Source of the DNA: Sphingobacterium endophyticum
GTDB lineage: Bacteria; Bacteroidota; Bacteroidia; Sphingobacteriales; Sphingobacteriaceae
Direction of reading: 5' to 3'
Length of the DNA: 64,000 nucleotides
Assembly: GCF_009733535.1 (NCBI RefSeq)
Contig: NZ_ML771899.1
Coordinates: forward strand, 248,001 to 312,000
Shown: one piece after another, positions 19,201 through 27,719 of the stretch
How the letters are laid out: every line of letters starts with the position of its first letter
Numbering within the stretch: position 1 is the first letter of the stretch
The notes under the pieces: generated by a model
The model's database searches: none
Told to the model about the DNA's origin: nothing
The model's input: the letters and a program-made list of their open reading frames with translations, nothing else
Made by a program: the position numbers and the translations under genes

Positions 19201-19402
19201 GGCTGAATTCGGATACAATTTTACGGAGAGGTCTTGGCTTGATAGGATCGGAGTGTCAAAATTCAGGATATATCTTAACGGAACGAACCTATTTACGGTA
19301 TCAAAATGGGATTTCTGGGATCCAGAAATGGGTGACGGTAGGGGTACAGCCTATCCAATTACCAGGGTATACAATATGGGAATCAGGCTTAACTTTAAAT
19401 AA
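16229..19402 (+). CDS. susC-like: SusC/RagA TonB-dependent outer-membrane transporter
   Basis: A 1,057-residue protein with a long N-terminal export region, a carboxypeptidase-D-like domain (FTGTVKDASGNLLQGV, about residues 70-145), the TonB-box-like segment DEVVVVGFGTQ, a plug (LFVRGVSTFASSPQSPLLIVDG; IESFTILKDATATAVYG) and a C-terminal barrel ending MGIRLNFK. It forms a glycan importer with the SusD 9 bp downstream. No carbohydrate-active enzyme is encoded beside this pair. The N-terminus (KKKRGKPTGDPISELAHF) is unusually hydrophilic for a signal peptide; its hydrophobic core starts only near residue 28. Confidence 0.96.
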   Translation: MKKKRGKPTGDPISELAHFVPKWKQVSMLALMLASLHPTLASNHPSDLTGRTFERNNYRAFQSIFTGTVKDASGNLLQGVTVSIKGQTKALTSTDANGRFVAEVPANSVLIFKLVGFETIEVPLSSEEKDISITMNEDLAGIDEVVVVGFGTQKKESNVGSQATIKREELKVPVANLTTAIAGRLAGVVATQRSGGPGSGGANLFVRGVSTFASSPQSPLLIVDGVPDRDINNIDPEDIESFTILKDATATAVYGTRGANGVIIINTRKGKAGKPSISAELQQGITGFTYLPEFVDGPTFMELFNEGLTMRGKQPFYTPERIELHRSGADPDLYPNVDWYDVLFKDNATSNRANLNITGGADIAQYYLSLGYYNETGQFRTEDIDTYNSALKEDRFNFTSNLTVNVTANTKIDFGINGYLKNYNEPARGRDYIFALATQTSPHVIPVRYSDGSWPFVKGATENPYKALTQSGINNRYDNVVRSNLRLTQQLGFLTEGLSANGLFAFDATVQSVLSRVRNLPSYFAEGRDEEGNLILNNTETGSPDLSFGLGRSSTRRLYAEASLNYNRSFGNHEVGGLLLFNQTDFSDAASNVGSYQAAIPYRNRALVGRATYAYDRKYLFESNFSYSGSDNFTPNNRFGLFSSIGLGWVISNEGFFEPIKDHINHLKLRYSYGSSGNSNTGNRFLYLTRYGQSGGSYNFGIPGSQRGFTGYVESLMRGDVTWETSYRHNIGFEINLFNSELQFIAELFKEDREGILMQGLDIPYASGFNSGNVPYKNIGETANKGIDLTLDYNKQMTNGFFMARGTMNYNSNRAVKDNLPPWAFPYLNREGHRISQRFGYIDQGLFQSDEEIANSASQAGDVRVGDIRYKDLNGDGIINSNDQTAIGYGSTPLLTYGITLGGGFKGFDMSLFFQGAGMVDLNYASGFAVTPFSQGATYGNMYTNLLDRWDPENPEKQTLYPRLSTNETVTTNYYGSTWWIKRSDFIRLKQAEFGYNFTERSWLDRIGVSKFRIYLNGTNLFTVSKWDFWDPEMGDGRGTAYPITRVYNMGIRLNFK

Positions 19403-19410
19403 GAATTGTA

Positions 19411-21237
19411 ATGATAAAATATAAGAAAATAAAGATGGCGATGCTGTTGGCTGCAGCAACTTTGTCCATGAACGGATGTAACGATGATTTCTTTGATGCT
19501 CAGCCGGATAACCTGCTTAATATAGAAACCATTTTTTCAAATAGGGCACAGACGGAAAATTATTGGGGAGGTCTTTATTCACCCATACCGGATGTTTGGG
19601 ACCAACCCTATACTTATTTCTGGTCAGCGATCACCGATGAGATAGATGTTTCCAACTGGCAGGAATTTCCCGCCAATTCAGGAGCTTTATCTGCCGATAA
19701 TGTTAATACCATGTATGTGAACTATTATAATAAGATCAGACAGTGCCAGATCTTTATTGACAATGTCGATAAGTGTACGGAACTGCTGACTGCGGAAAAT
19801 GGTTCGACCCTTGTTAAGGAGTATAAGGCTGAAGCTAAGTTTCTTCGGGCATTTTATTATTGGTCCGTTATGAAAATGCATGGCCCAGTAGTAATATTAC
19901 CCCTGAACAGTGATGATGCTGCAGGAGAGAATTATCAGATTCCCCGAAGTTCGTGGGATGAATCAGTTGAATTTGTATTAGCTCAGATAGATGAAGCCTT
20001 AAAGGATCTGCCGGCAGAACATTTCCTCATGGGTACCACAACTGTTGACGGCACGCAGCTAGGGCGGATCAACAAAATGGTTGCAGAAGCGGTCAAGTCA
20101 GAAATCCTCCTATTTCATGCAAGCCCACTTTACAATGGAAACACCTCAATGTCCAATTGGAGAAATTACGATGGAAAGCAACTTATTAACCCTACATACG
20201 ATCCTTCCAAATGGCAGAAAGCTGCTGCGCAGGCAAAAGCAGCGATTGATATAGCAGAAGCGAATGGAAAGGCTTTATATGTGAAGAATGGTTCAAGTGA
20301 ATTCGAGACGGCCTATCTCTCGACCAGGGATGTGTTTTGGGACGGCTATCAAAAGGAAGGCATTTGGCTTAGACCTTCCACAAATCGCCATCAATGGGAA
20401 ATCCATGCCTCTCCAAGAGCCATCTCAGGAACAGCTTATAATGGTTTGGCAGTAGTCCAAGAGCTTGTAGATGACTTCAGGATGGAGAACGGCCAATCAA
20501 TTCAGCAAAGCAGTTCGTACAATGAGAATACATATTCTCAGCAAGAGACTAGATATTATGCTGAGGGAACCAATAAGATGTACACTGACCGTGAACCGCG
20601 ATTCTATTCATATATTACATTTAACGGATCGCTGATTCCGGGTGCACCAAAGTCAGGAATGAAATGGGTCGAATTCTTTGCAACCGGAAATTCAGGAAAG
20701 AATGGTGCTCCAAGGGATTGGCCTAAAACCGGTTATACTGCGAGAAAGAACATCCATCCATCATTTTCTGTCAATCCTTCCAATGCTACCAATCGTGCAG
20801 CGATGCTGATCAGGCTGTCCGAGCTGTATCTTAATTATGCGGAAGCACTTAATGAATCTCAGCCTAACAGTCCCAATATATTGACTTATCTAAATAAGGT
20901 AAGGACTCGTGCGGGACTTCCAGCTCTTAGTCCAGGACTTTCTCAATCTCGCATGCGCGAGGAAATTAGATTGGAAAGGAGGGTAGAATTGTGTTTTGAA
21001 GGTAAAAGGTTCTTTGATGTAAGAAGATGGAAATTAGCTGATCAGGAAGGTTATAAGCAAGGGGGCAATTATACGGGTATGGATATGACCAAAGGAAGTG
21101 CAATAAACAGTCCAGATTTCCACAAACGTGTACCTGCTGTCCTAAGGGCACAGTGGGAGGACAAAAACTATTTTATGCCCTGGCACCAGATGGAAATTGA
21201 TAGAAATAAGCAGTTAGTTCAGATTCCTGGCTATTAA
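19411..21237 (+). CDS. susD-like: SusD/RagB outer-membrane lipoprotein
   Basis: A 608-residue lipoprotein (hydrophobic core then NGC lipobox near residue 23). SusD hallmarks include EAKFLRAFYYWSVMKMHGPVV near residue 145, the TPR-like region LSELYLNYAEALNESQ and the C-terminal RLERRVELCFEGKRFFDVRRW. It is the surface glycan-binding partner of the upstream SusC. The spacing of 9 bp to susC and 13 bp to the next lipoprotein gene shows a three-gene operon. The substrate cannot be inferred because there are no enzymes. Confidence 0.96.
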   Translation: MIKYKKIKMAMLLAAATLSMNGCNDDFFDAQPDNLLNIETIFSNRAQTENYWGGLYSPIPDVWDQPYTYFWSAITDEIDVSNWQEFPANSGALSADNVNTMYVNYYNKIRQCQIFIDNVDKCTELLTAENGSTLVKEYKAEAKFLRAFYYWSVMKMHGPVVILPLNSDDAAGENYQIPRSSWDESVEFVLAQIDEALKDLPAEHFLMGTTTVDGTQLGRINKMVAEAVKSEILLFHASPLYNGNTSMSNWRNYDGKQLINPTYDPSKWQKAAAQAKAAIDIAEANGKALYVKNGSSEFETAYLSTRDVFWDGYQKEGIWLRPSTNRHQWEIHASPRAISGTAYNGLAVVQELVDDFRMENGQSIQQSSSYNENTYSQQETRYYAEGTNKMYTDREPRFYSYITFNGSLIPGAPKSGMKWVEFFATGNSGKNGAPRDWPKTGYTARKNIHPSFSVNPSNATNRAAMLIRLSELYLNYAEALNESQPNSPNILTYLNKVRTRAGLPALSPGLSQSRMREEIRLERRVELCFEGKRFFDVRRWKLADQEGYKQGGNYTGMDMTKGSAINSPDFHKRVPAVLRAQWEDKNYFMPWHQMEIDRNKQLVQIPGY

Positions 21238-21250
21238 TATTTAAAAAATT

Positions 21251-22213
21251 ATGAAGAAAAATAATTCATTTATATTCTTGATGGTACTCTTCCTACTAGT
21301 TTCTTGTAAGGAAGCTGTACCAACCTATGAAGAATTGAACGATACCAAGACTGAGGCAAAGCTGAATGTCCAGAAAGCGACGGATGGAAGACAGGATCTT
21401 GTCTTATTTCCTCAAGTAGATGAACGAAAGGATGTTTTTAGGGTAAATTATGGTGGGGTAGGGTTTCCTTCTGAAGATTTAATAGTTACTTTTTCCCAAG
21501 ATCAAAAAGCTTTGGACAGTATTAATAAAATCCGCCAGAATGAAGGATTAGATCAGCTTTTGCCATTTCCAGCGGGCAGTTACAGCTTAGACAAGGAGTC
21601 TGTTACGATCACTAAGGGGCATGCAAGTTCTGAATATTTGACACTGACCTATAATCCTGAAAAATTCGACCTTTCCAAACAGTATATGCTTGCACTTACT
21701 GCAAAAAATGATCAAGGTTACTCCTTTCATCCAAATGGCAGGACAATCCTGTATTATGCAGCAGTAGAAGAAAAGCTACTTCCGAAAACAAATTGGGAAG
21801 CACGGGCGGATTCTGAAGAACTGACAGGGGAAGGTGATGCCAACGGTAAGGCTAAGTTTGCAATCGACAATAATATTAATTCCTTTTGGCATTCACAATG
21901 GCAGGGCTCCGAACCGCCATTTCCCCACTGGATTGAGGTTGATTTCAAGTCCGATCTTTATGTGACACAGATTGGTCTCACCAGGAGGCAGAACAACACC
22001 AATGGTTTTAAGACCTTTGATATTCTGGGAAGTTCTGATGGTAACACTTGGAAGACAATTGCCACTGATAAGGTCATGAATCAAACGGAGATTGAGATGC
22101 AAAAGTTCGAAATTGTTCCTCAATACCTTAAAAAGATAAAGATTCAAATGAAAGATAATTTTAATGGTCAGAAATCCACGCATCTTGGGGAAATTGATGT
22201 GCTTGGCTATTAA
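21251..22213 (+). CDS. Surface lipoprotein: DUF1735 plus F5/8 type C (discoidin) domain
   Basis: A 320-residue lipoprotein with lipobox LLVSC near residue 19. About residues 30-165 look like the DUF1735 beta-sandwich (DLIVTFSQDQKALD; LTYNPEKFDLSKQYMLAL), and residues 175-320 are an F5/8 type C carbohydrate-binding domain (AFSIDN-type AIDNNINSFWHSQW, PHWIEVDF, LTRRQNNTNGFKTFDI, LGEIDVLGY at the end). Such proteins are SGBP-like glycan binders that accompany SusCD. It is the last gene of the operon and is followed by a terminator 32 bp after the stop. Confidence 0.88.
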   Translation: MKKNNSFIFLMVLFLLVSCKEAVPTYEELNDTKTEAKLNVQKATDGRQDLVLFPQVDERKDVFRVNYGGVGFPSEDLIVTFSQDQKALDSINKIRQNEGLDQLLPFPAGSYSLDKESVTITKGHASSEYLTLTYNPEKFDLSKQYMLALTAKNDQGYSFHPNGRTILYYAAVEEKLLPKTNWEARADSEELTGEGDANGKAKFAIDNNINSFWHSQWQGSEPPFPHWIEVDFKSDLYVTQIGLTRRQNNTNGFKTFDILGSSDGNTWKTIATDKVMNQTEIEMQKFEIVPQYLKKIKIQMKDNFNGQKSTHLGEIDVLGY

Positions 22214-22245
22214 GAGTCTGTTAGTATGGTGGATAATTTGGTTTT

Positions 22246-22274
22246 GGCCGTTCTTTTAGAACGGCCATTTTTTC
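22246..22274 (+). terminator. Rho-independent terminator of the second SusCD operon
   Basis: GGCCGTTCT and AGAACGGCC form a perfect 9-bp stem with a TTT loop (22246-22266), followed by ATTTTTT. It ends the SusC-SusD-DUF1735 operon directly. Confidence 0.95.
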
Positions 22275-22779
22275 ATATATGCAATGTGTCTTAAATTTAT
22301 AATAATTCATTGTGGGAGGATTATATTATTGGAATAATATTGCAACATAATACCCATCCAATCACAAAATAAATTATCAAGGTGAACATGTAAAGGAGAA
22401 ACTCCTAATTTGATTCAGAACAAAAATCAAGTGAACTGAAATATTTGTCATTACCTATAAAAATGACTTAGCATTCACAGTTTGTAGATTGAATTAAACT
22501 CTTTCATTCTTTTTAATTTTCTCATGATCTGCCAAAATATTCCTAATGTTGAAATAAATATATTGTAAGATTTTTTATGGAAAAAGACCATTCAATACAT
22601 CCTTGATATGTCAATATAAAATAAAACACTTACAAAAATGAAAACTTACGGATTCTTTCTGTCTTATAATTTTTTTAATAAATTTCTTTATCCATGCAAC
22701 TTTAATTATAATCATAACCTTTAAGACAATCATTCCAAATTGATAAATTCTATCGAAAATTTACCTAAGCGACTGCTGG
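22275..22779. other. AT-rich stretch without a gene
   Basis: No open frame of interest and no recognisable motif over about 0.5 kb. Confidence 0.4.
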
Positions 22780-23027
22780 TTTGAATTTCCAAAAATGACA
22801 AAAAACCAAGGACTGACAATAATGTATTATATAAATTCGGCAACGAACCCAAAGAAATGGAAAGATTGTTAACTGATTCAAAAAACTTTAATGACCCCAG
22901 TATTGGAAGAGCAATAAACATATTGGTAGGTTATCTATTCATCCGATTAAGAAATATTTTCTTAATCAACAATTTCGACGAATTAATTTGGTTAATTAAT
23001 TTAGATCATCAAAACTTTCGTAATTAA
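22780..23027 (+). pseudogene. Possible remnant of an unknown gene
   Basis: A plus-strand frame that opens at about 22784 after a stop runs to the stop at 23025 (ISKNDKKPRTDNN, MERLLTDSKNFNDPSIGRA, VGYLFIRLRNIF). The codons before the opening continue sensibly only in another frame. This looks like the 3' end of a decayed gene. If an ATG at 22857 is used it would be a 56-residue protein instead. I do not recognise it. Confidence 0.25.
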
Positions 23028-23062
23028 TTCTTAAAAGACTTAACCTTCAAAAAATTTAAATC

Positions 23063-23662
23063 ATGTTAAAAGCAAGCCTAACAAATAGAATTGTTGTATT
23101 ATTTAAGTTGTATTTGATATGTGTATTATTTCTCGTATCCATTTCTTGTGGTTCACGGGGGGCACTTCCTGTTGACGATAATGACCTTGATAATGAGGTT
23201 GACATTTATTCACCCAGTTCTCCGAAGTCAGACTCACTGCCTAAGAGGATTATTTTGGGAGGTCCAGTTAATAATTATATAGCTGAAATTGGAAAAAACC
23301 TAATTAAAAAGAAAGGATCCGATTTTGTTTCAAACAAAAATATCTATACAAAAATTCTGTTCGAAGGAACAAAGCACTTTGCTGGAAATGATTCTACCTA
23401 TGTAACAGTAATAGTAATTCATCCCATAATTTGTATTATAAAATATTTGCCACCCATTTCAGAAAATGTTAATGACGGAAAAAAAAGGAAAATTGTAAAA
23501 AGTTATACGTACGGAATATTAAAAGACGGGTCTTTTCTAAAGCGAGATTTTTCTAATCCAGGAATTAATTTTACCGATAAATGCTGTGAAGTAAAATATG
23601 AATCGGGAAAATTTTATCTGGTGGAAAAAAATACTATAAATATTTACACAGAACAGTTGTAG
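23063..23662 (+). CDS. Hypothetical lipoprotein
   Basis: A 199-residue protein with an N-terminal hydrophobic segment (LYLICVLFLVSISC) and a lipobox cysteine near residue 29, so it is probably anchored in a membrane facing the periplasm or surface. After a low-complexity acidic linker (VDDNDLDNEVD) comes a domain I do not recognise, with beta-strand-like stretches. It is monocistronic in AT-rich DNA and may belong to the strain-specific complement of this region. Confidence 0.6.
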   Translation: MLKASLTNRIVVLFKLYLICVLFLVSISCGSRGALPVDDNDLDNEVDIYSPSSPKSDSLPKRIILGGPVNNYIAEIGKNLIKKKGSDFVSNKNIYTKILFEGTKHFAGNDSTYVTVIVIHPIICIIKYLPPISENVNDGKKRKIVKSYTYGILKDGSFLKRDFSNPGINFTDKCCEVKYESGKFYLVEKNTINIYTEQL

Positions 23663-23997
23663 TTATAATAGGGGCCTATTTATAATTAATTAGATTTTTT
23701 TATTTTAAACTAAATACCATGAATATCGTGGACATGGAAGGAACCGATTAGTTTTGGAATTGGAGTTAAGGCAAGGTTCATCTATCATACCAGGTCAATT
23801 ATAACTTAACTTAAATAATTATTCGCGTTTTACATGTAGTGAAAAAACAATAGTTTTATTCTAAATTGTCAATTAGTTATTAGGCCACTCACTAGAGGCG
23901 ACTAATGTGGCGGTTATTTTTTTAATTAATACGTAATAAATTGTGTTAAGTTTTTTGAAGGTAATCAGAATTTTGTTATTTACTATAGATTTATAAT
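23663..23997. other. AT-rich intergenic stretch
   Basis: About 0.33 kb without a supported gene. GGCGACTAATGTGGCGG and poly-T follow near 23896, but no convincing hairpin forms. Confidence 0.4.
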
Positions 23998-24669
23998 ATG
24001 AAATTACTATTTTCTTCATGTTTATTATTTCTGGTAAGTATCACCCTAACTCAAGAAAAGAAGTATTCTATGGATGAATATCTAGATTCATTGGGTTTAG
24101 AGTTTAATCCTCCAAAATTTTTAAAAATACAGGGAAGTACAGATTGTTATGATGATGATAAAATTTTAAAACAAGTTTTATCATGCCAAATTAATAGATT
24201 TGAAATAAATAATCAAGAAAGTCGGGTTTATTTGCAGGTTGTCTCATATTTATCCTACAATGTTCCAGGAGATCCATTAAATTTTGATAAAACAAAGATT
24301 TTAGATCCGGATCCACTAATCCATAAACTTAAAACTGATTTAAAGTCAGCATATGGTGAAATTAACTCCGAAAAATTCAATCAACTAGTTGAAAGATATA
24401 ATAATCAACAGATCAAGAAACTGTTTAACGCAGACATGGCAATTAACTATAAAATTAAACTGCCTAAAAATGAATCTTCTCCTGTAGACTATACTAATGT
24501 AGATGTTTTCATGATGCGAAAAGATGGAAGACCAGCAATAATTATTTCAATTCTTTACAGTGATAGAGCTAAGCCATTTATCAAGATGAATAAAAAACAT
24601 ATTAATCAATCATTCAAATATAAGGAAAGCCTGTATGTATCAGACTGTAGGCAGATGGGTATTCTCTAA
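23998..24669 (+). CDS. Hypothetical secreted protein
   Basis: A 223-residue protein with a short signal peptide (KLLFSSCLLFLVSITLTQ; the cysteine at residue 8 lies in the hydrophobic core and is not a lipobox). The rest is hydrophilic and lysine/asparagine-rich, ending ESLYVSDCRQMGIL. No family is recognised. It is flanked by non-coding DNA on both sides and shares the AT-rich codon use of the 23,063 lipoprotein gene. Confidence 0.6.
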   Translation: MKLLFSSCLLFLVSITLTQEKKYSMDEYLDSLGLEFNPPKFLKIQGSTDCYDDDKILKQVLSCQINRFEINNQESRVYLQVVSYLSYNVPGDPLNFDKTKILDPDPLIHKLKTDLKSAYGEINSEKFNQLVERYNNQQIKKLFNADMAINYKIKLPKNESSPVDYTNVDVFMMRKDGRPAIIISILYSDRAKPFIKMNKKHINQSFKYKESLYVSDCRQMGIL

Positions 24670-25133
24670 GATTTAATTCCGCTTTTTCCTAGATATTCAA
24701 CTATAAATTATGCATCGAGCATCGGTTTCTTCTGGAATCGATGCTGTGTGAAATCTGTTCTTAAGAAATTGTTCAATTAGCCACTGAAAAATGAAATTGT
24801 ATCACCCATTGATTAAGTTCGGCAATCTAAAATTTAGAAATTTCAGTGATTTTTTTGATAATTTAAACAACATCATAAGAGTGGAAACCATTTTATATGA
24901 TGCTGTGATTCCTCCAAAAACATAGAATCGCCATTGAACGTGAGGAAAATTGGCGATAAAATATGGATGAATCAAGGGTTGTGACTGCAAAGCAAGTTGC
25001 TTAATATCTTTTTATTAAAGTATCTGACATTGACAATTAGTAAAGTGGTAACCGTATTACACCAAATCAGTATATGAACACTACGCAATTAAAGTAATAA
25101 GACCAATATAAAATCAATTATTTAAAAATTTAT
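24670..25133. other. AT-rich stretch without an intact gene
   Basis: Only short frames occur, for example a 44-codon plus-strand frame from 24791 (FRNFSDFFDNLNN). GCATCGAGCATCGG...CGATGCTG near 24713-24744 forms a weak inverted repeat (GCATCG/CGATGC) just after the preceding gene and may act as its terminator. Confidence 0.35.
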
Positions 25134-25486
25134 TTACAAAACAACTGTATGTTTGAGCAGTAACTTGTTATAGATATTGGAGATTGTGAATGCAACTGAT
25201 AAGGCCACGTAATTGGTTGCTTTAAGGTAATAAAATGAGGAATTAAAATTAGATATGAATTTACTGAAAACTGTTCCATCGTATTCAATCGTAATGTTAA
25301 TTTTCAGCTTTTCAAAACTCTAGTTGAAATAGTTCTTCCAAAAATCTATGCGCCAAATTAGTGAAGTTGGTAGATAAGGATTGCCTCCGGTTACAATGTT
25401 TGGATCATTGCTCTGATTGGTTCCATAATAGTAATTCAGGTAATTCCGTTGACCTATTTCTATTTCATTATAAGAAAGGAACGCGC
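25134..25486 (-). pseudogene. C-terminal remnant of an outer-membrane beta-barrel receptor
   Basis: On the minus strand a frame of about 117 codons reads QRNYLNYYYGTNQ, DPNIVTGGNPYLPTSL and WRIDFWKNYFN, then an in-frame TAG, then amphipathic strands to a stop at 25134. 'DPNI..GNP.L.P' is typical of the barrel of Bacteroidota TonB-linked receptors. The N-terminal part is missing, cut where the kinase remnant begins on the opposite strand. Confidence 0.45.
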
Positions 25487-25489
25487 TAG

Positions 25490-26105
25490 TAATACAGGTC
25501 TGGAAATTGAACTTGATAAAAAAACTCAGAATTACAATTGTTGACCGCTCAAGTCAACCCGCACTTCTTATTCAATACGTTGATTACAATTTATTATTTT
25601 GCCTTGAGAGAAAAAGCTGATCTAACAGCCGATTCTATACTAAGATTAAGTGAGATCATGCGATACATGACTTTGGTTAATAATAGAGAAAAGGTATTCC
25701 TCAGTCAAGAAATTGGCTTTTTGAAGTCCTATCTTTTGTTGCAAAAGGAAAGATTGACAAATGCTAACAACATACGAAATAAAGTGGAGATTGGGGAGAT
25801 CGATGGAGAAGCATTTATTTTTCCAATGTTATATAATTCCAATTCTCGCAAATGCATATAAATTTGGGATCAGCAATCATAATGATTCATAGGTAAAAAT
25901 AAAGTTGCAGTATTTGGAGTCTACATTGGAAATGAACGTTTCTAATAGCCGTCATTTAAATGAAGAAACAATTAAGAATGGACTAGGAACTGGGTTGGAC
26001 AACCTAATGAAGCGCCTTAATCTTCTTTATCCCGGTAATCAACAAATATCATTATGGTCTGATACCGACCAATATCATTTATTACTTAAAATTAAATTAT
26101 TATAA
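25490..26105 (+). pseudogene. Broken LytS-type sensor histidine kinase
   Basis: The C-terminal half of a 5TM/LytS-type histidine kinase. It shows the phospho-acceptor region LLTAQVNPHFLFNTL, LSEIMRYMT, then PMLY / IIPILANAYKFG, and the ATP-lid end GLGTGLDNLMKRLNLLYPG. Lesions are a frame change in the A-run at 25519-25525, a second shift near 25832, an in-frame TAG at about 25889, and loss of the whole sensor domain. The last intact piece ends 6 bp before the LytTR regulator, as expected for a kinase-regulator operon. It is non-functional. Confidence 0.85.
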
Positions 26106-26110
26106 GGGAG

Positions 26111-26823
26111 ATGGATCATTCTAAAGAATTGGCCTTAAAAGTAATCGCAGTTGACGATGAACCTCTTGCTATTGATATGCTATCAACTTTTTTAGATTAT
26201 CATAAAGAGTTCCATTTGATCGCATCCTTCTCCAATACCAAGGAAGCAGAGGAATTTTTAAAATATAATAAAGTTGATCTGATTTTCTTAGATATAAATA
26301 TGCCTAGTCAATCTGGAATAGAATTTTATAGGAATCTAACCGAAAGACCTCCTGTAATTTTTACAACGGCACATGCAGATTATGCCCTTGAGGGATATGA
26401 CCTGGGAATAATAGATTATCTTTTAAAACCTTTTTCGGCTATACGATTCAAAAAAGTTTAGAAAGATCAAAACGGTATATCGTTAAACCAGTTGAAAAGA
26501 AAGAGATAAGACTAATCTCGGTAAAATCAGGATTTGAGCTGATACGGATCAACATCGAAGAGATTATGTATGTAACATCTTTAGGCAATTATGTTCGGAT
26601 TATAATGAAAGATGAGGAAGTACTTGGTAATCATTCCTTAAAAGATATTAATGAATTAGTAAAATCTATGGATTTCATTCAAGTCCATAGGTCGTGCCTA
26701 ATAAATAAGAATTATGTCACTAAATTATTCAAGAATACGGTACATATTGATGATGTTCAGATTCCAATTGGTGAAACCTTTTTGAAAAAAGTTAAATTAT
26801 TTTTCAAGGAATCTTATATATGA
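26111..26823 (+). pseudogene. Frameshifted LytTR response regulator
   Basis: The first 116 codons encode a receiver domain (VIAVDDEPLAIDML with the acidic pocket, LIFLDINMP with the phospho-aspartate, YLLKPF with the conserved lysine). In the A-run at about 26450-26455 the frame shifts by one base, and the rest continues as SLERSKRYIVK and a LytTR DNA-binding domain (EEIMYVTSLGNYVRI; FIQVHRSCLINKNYV; IPIGETF). One missing A would explain it. Because the neighbouring kinase is also broken, decay is more likely than a sequencing error, though the latter cannot be excluded for this one site. Confidence 0.88.
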
Positions 26824-27159
26824 ATGTAAAGCATAAGTGTGGTCATATTTAGAGTAGGATAGAAAATCACTTAATTAATAAATAGGTTCATTTTTCTAAT
26901 GATAAAACTTTTTAAAATTTACCCAATTATTAGAATTGCTAATTATCCAATCATAAGGTAAAAGCTTTTAAAAAAAATATCAAAAGCTGCATGTAGTTTT
27001 GGTTAATTGTTCTTACAAAGAATTGGTTTGTTATTTTTTTCATGATAAAGCTGACGGTCGGATTGAAGCCATAAATTCAATTTTGTATTTCCTAATTTGG
27101 TTGGAAATTTGATTGTCAAGTATTAAAAATATTTATCATTACTATTCCAATTATTATGA
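26824..27159. other. AT-rich intergenic stretch
   Basis: About 0.33 kb between the regulator remnant and the MocR remnant; nothing supported. Confidence 0.4.
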
Positions 27160-27660
27160 TTATTTCGTCAAAATCATCTTCAATATTCCAATTGCATTTT
27201 TTAAATCAATTTTATTTGAAGATGCAAAACATAAACGAATGCCATTTATGTTGAAATCATCATACCTAAGAGACTGACCATTTGAAATAAAAAGATCATA
27301 CTTCTGACAGTTTTCTGAGAGTAATTGCAAATCTATTTTTGGTGAGAATTTTACCCAAACAACTAAAACTCCGTTGGGGATTTCAAATTATACAAATTTT
27401 TGTAATTCAGATTTCAAGGACTTACAAATTATATCCCGTCTTTCTGTATATAGAACAATGGATTTTCACATATCTCTTAAAAGTTCCATCTTCAATCAAT
27501 TCAGCCATTGTATTGTCCATAATTTGATCTCCTTGGCGATCAACTACTAAACGGACTTTTGCAAAAATTCGATCAGTTTTGGGTCAGCAATTATATAACC
27601 TGCTCGGAAAGCAGGAGAAAGATTTTTCATTTGTTTGTAAATGGAAGAATTTTGTTGTTT
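27160..27660 (-). pseudogene. C-terminal remnant of a MocR/GntR-type PLP-dependent regulator
   Basis: Minus-strand pieces in three frames follow the C-terminal half of the aminotransferase-like domain of MocR regulators: SIYKQMKNLSPAFRAGYII, then VVDRQGDQIMDNTMAELIE, then FEIPNGVLVVWVKF and NGIRLCFASSN ending with a TAA at 27160. The lysine expected before LSPAFR (S-x-x-K type) is visible as YKQ. Frameshifts and stops (TAG TAG) interrupt it, and the DNA-binding N-terminus is absent. Confidence 0.65.
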
Positions 27661-27719
27661 TTATTTCACCGATCCTTCGGTTTGCTACGCAATAGGTGAG
27701 GTAAAACATCAACAGGCTG

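Noticed and set aside
26111..26823. Programmed ribosomal frameshift in the LytTR regulator at the A-run
   Set aside because: The adjacent kinase is also broken by several unrelated lesions, so decay explains it more simply.
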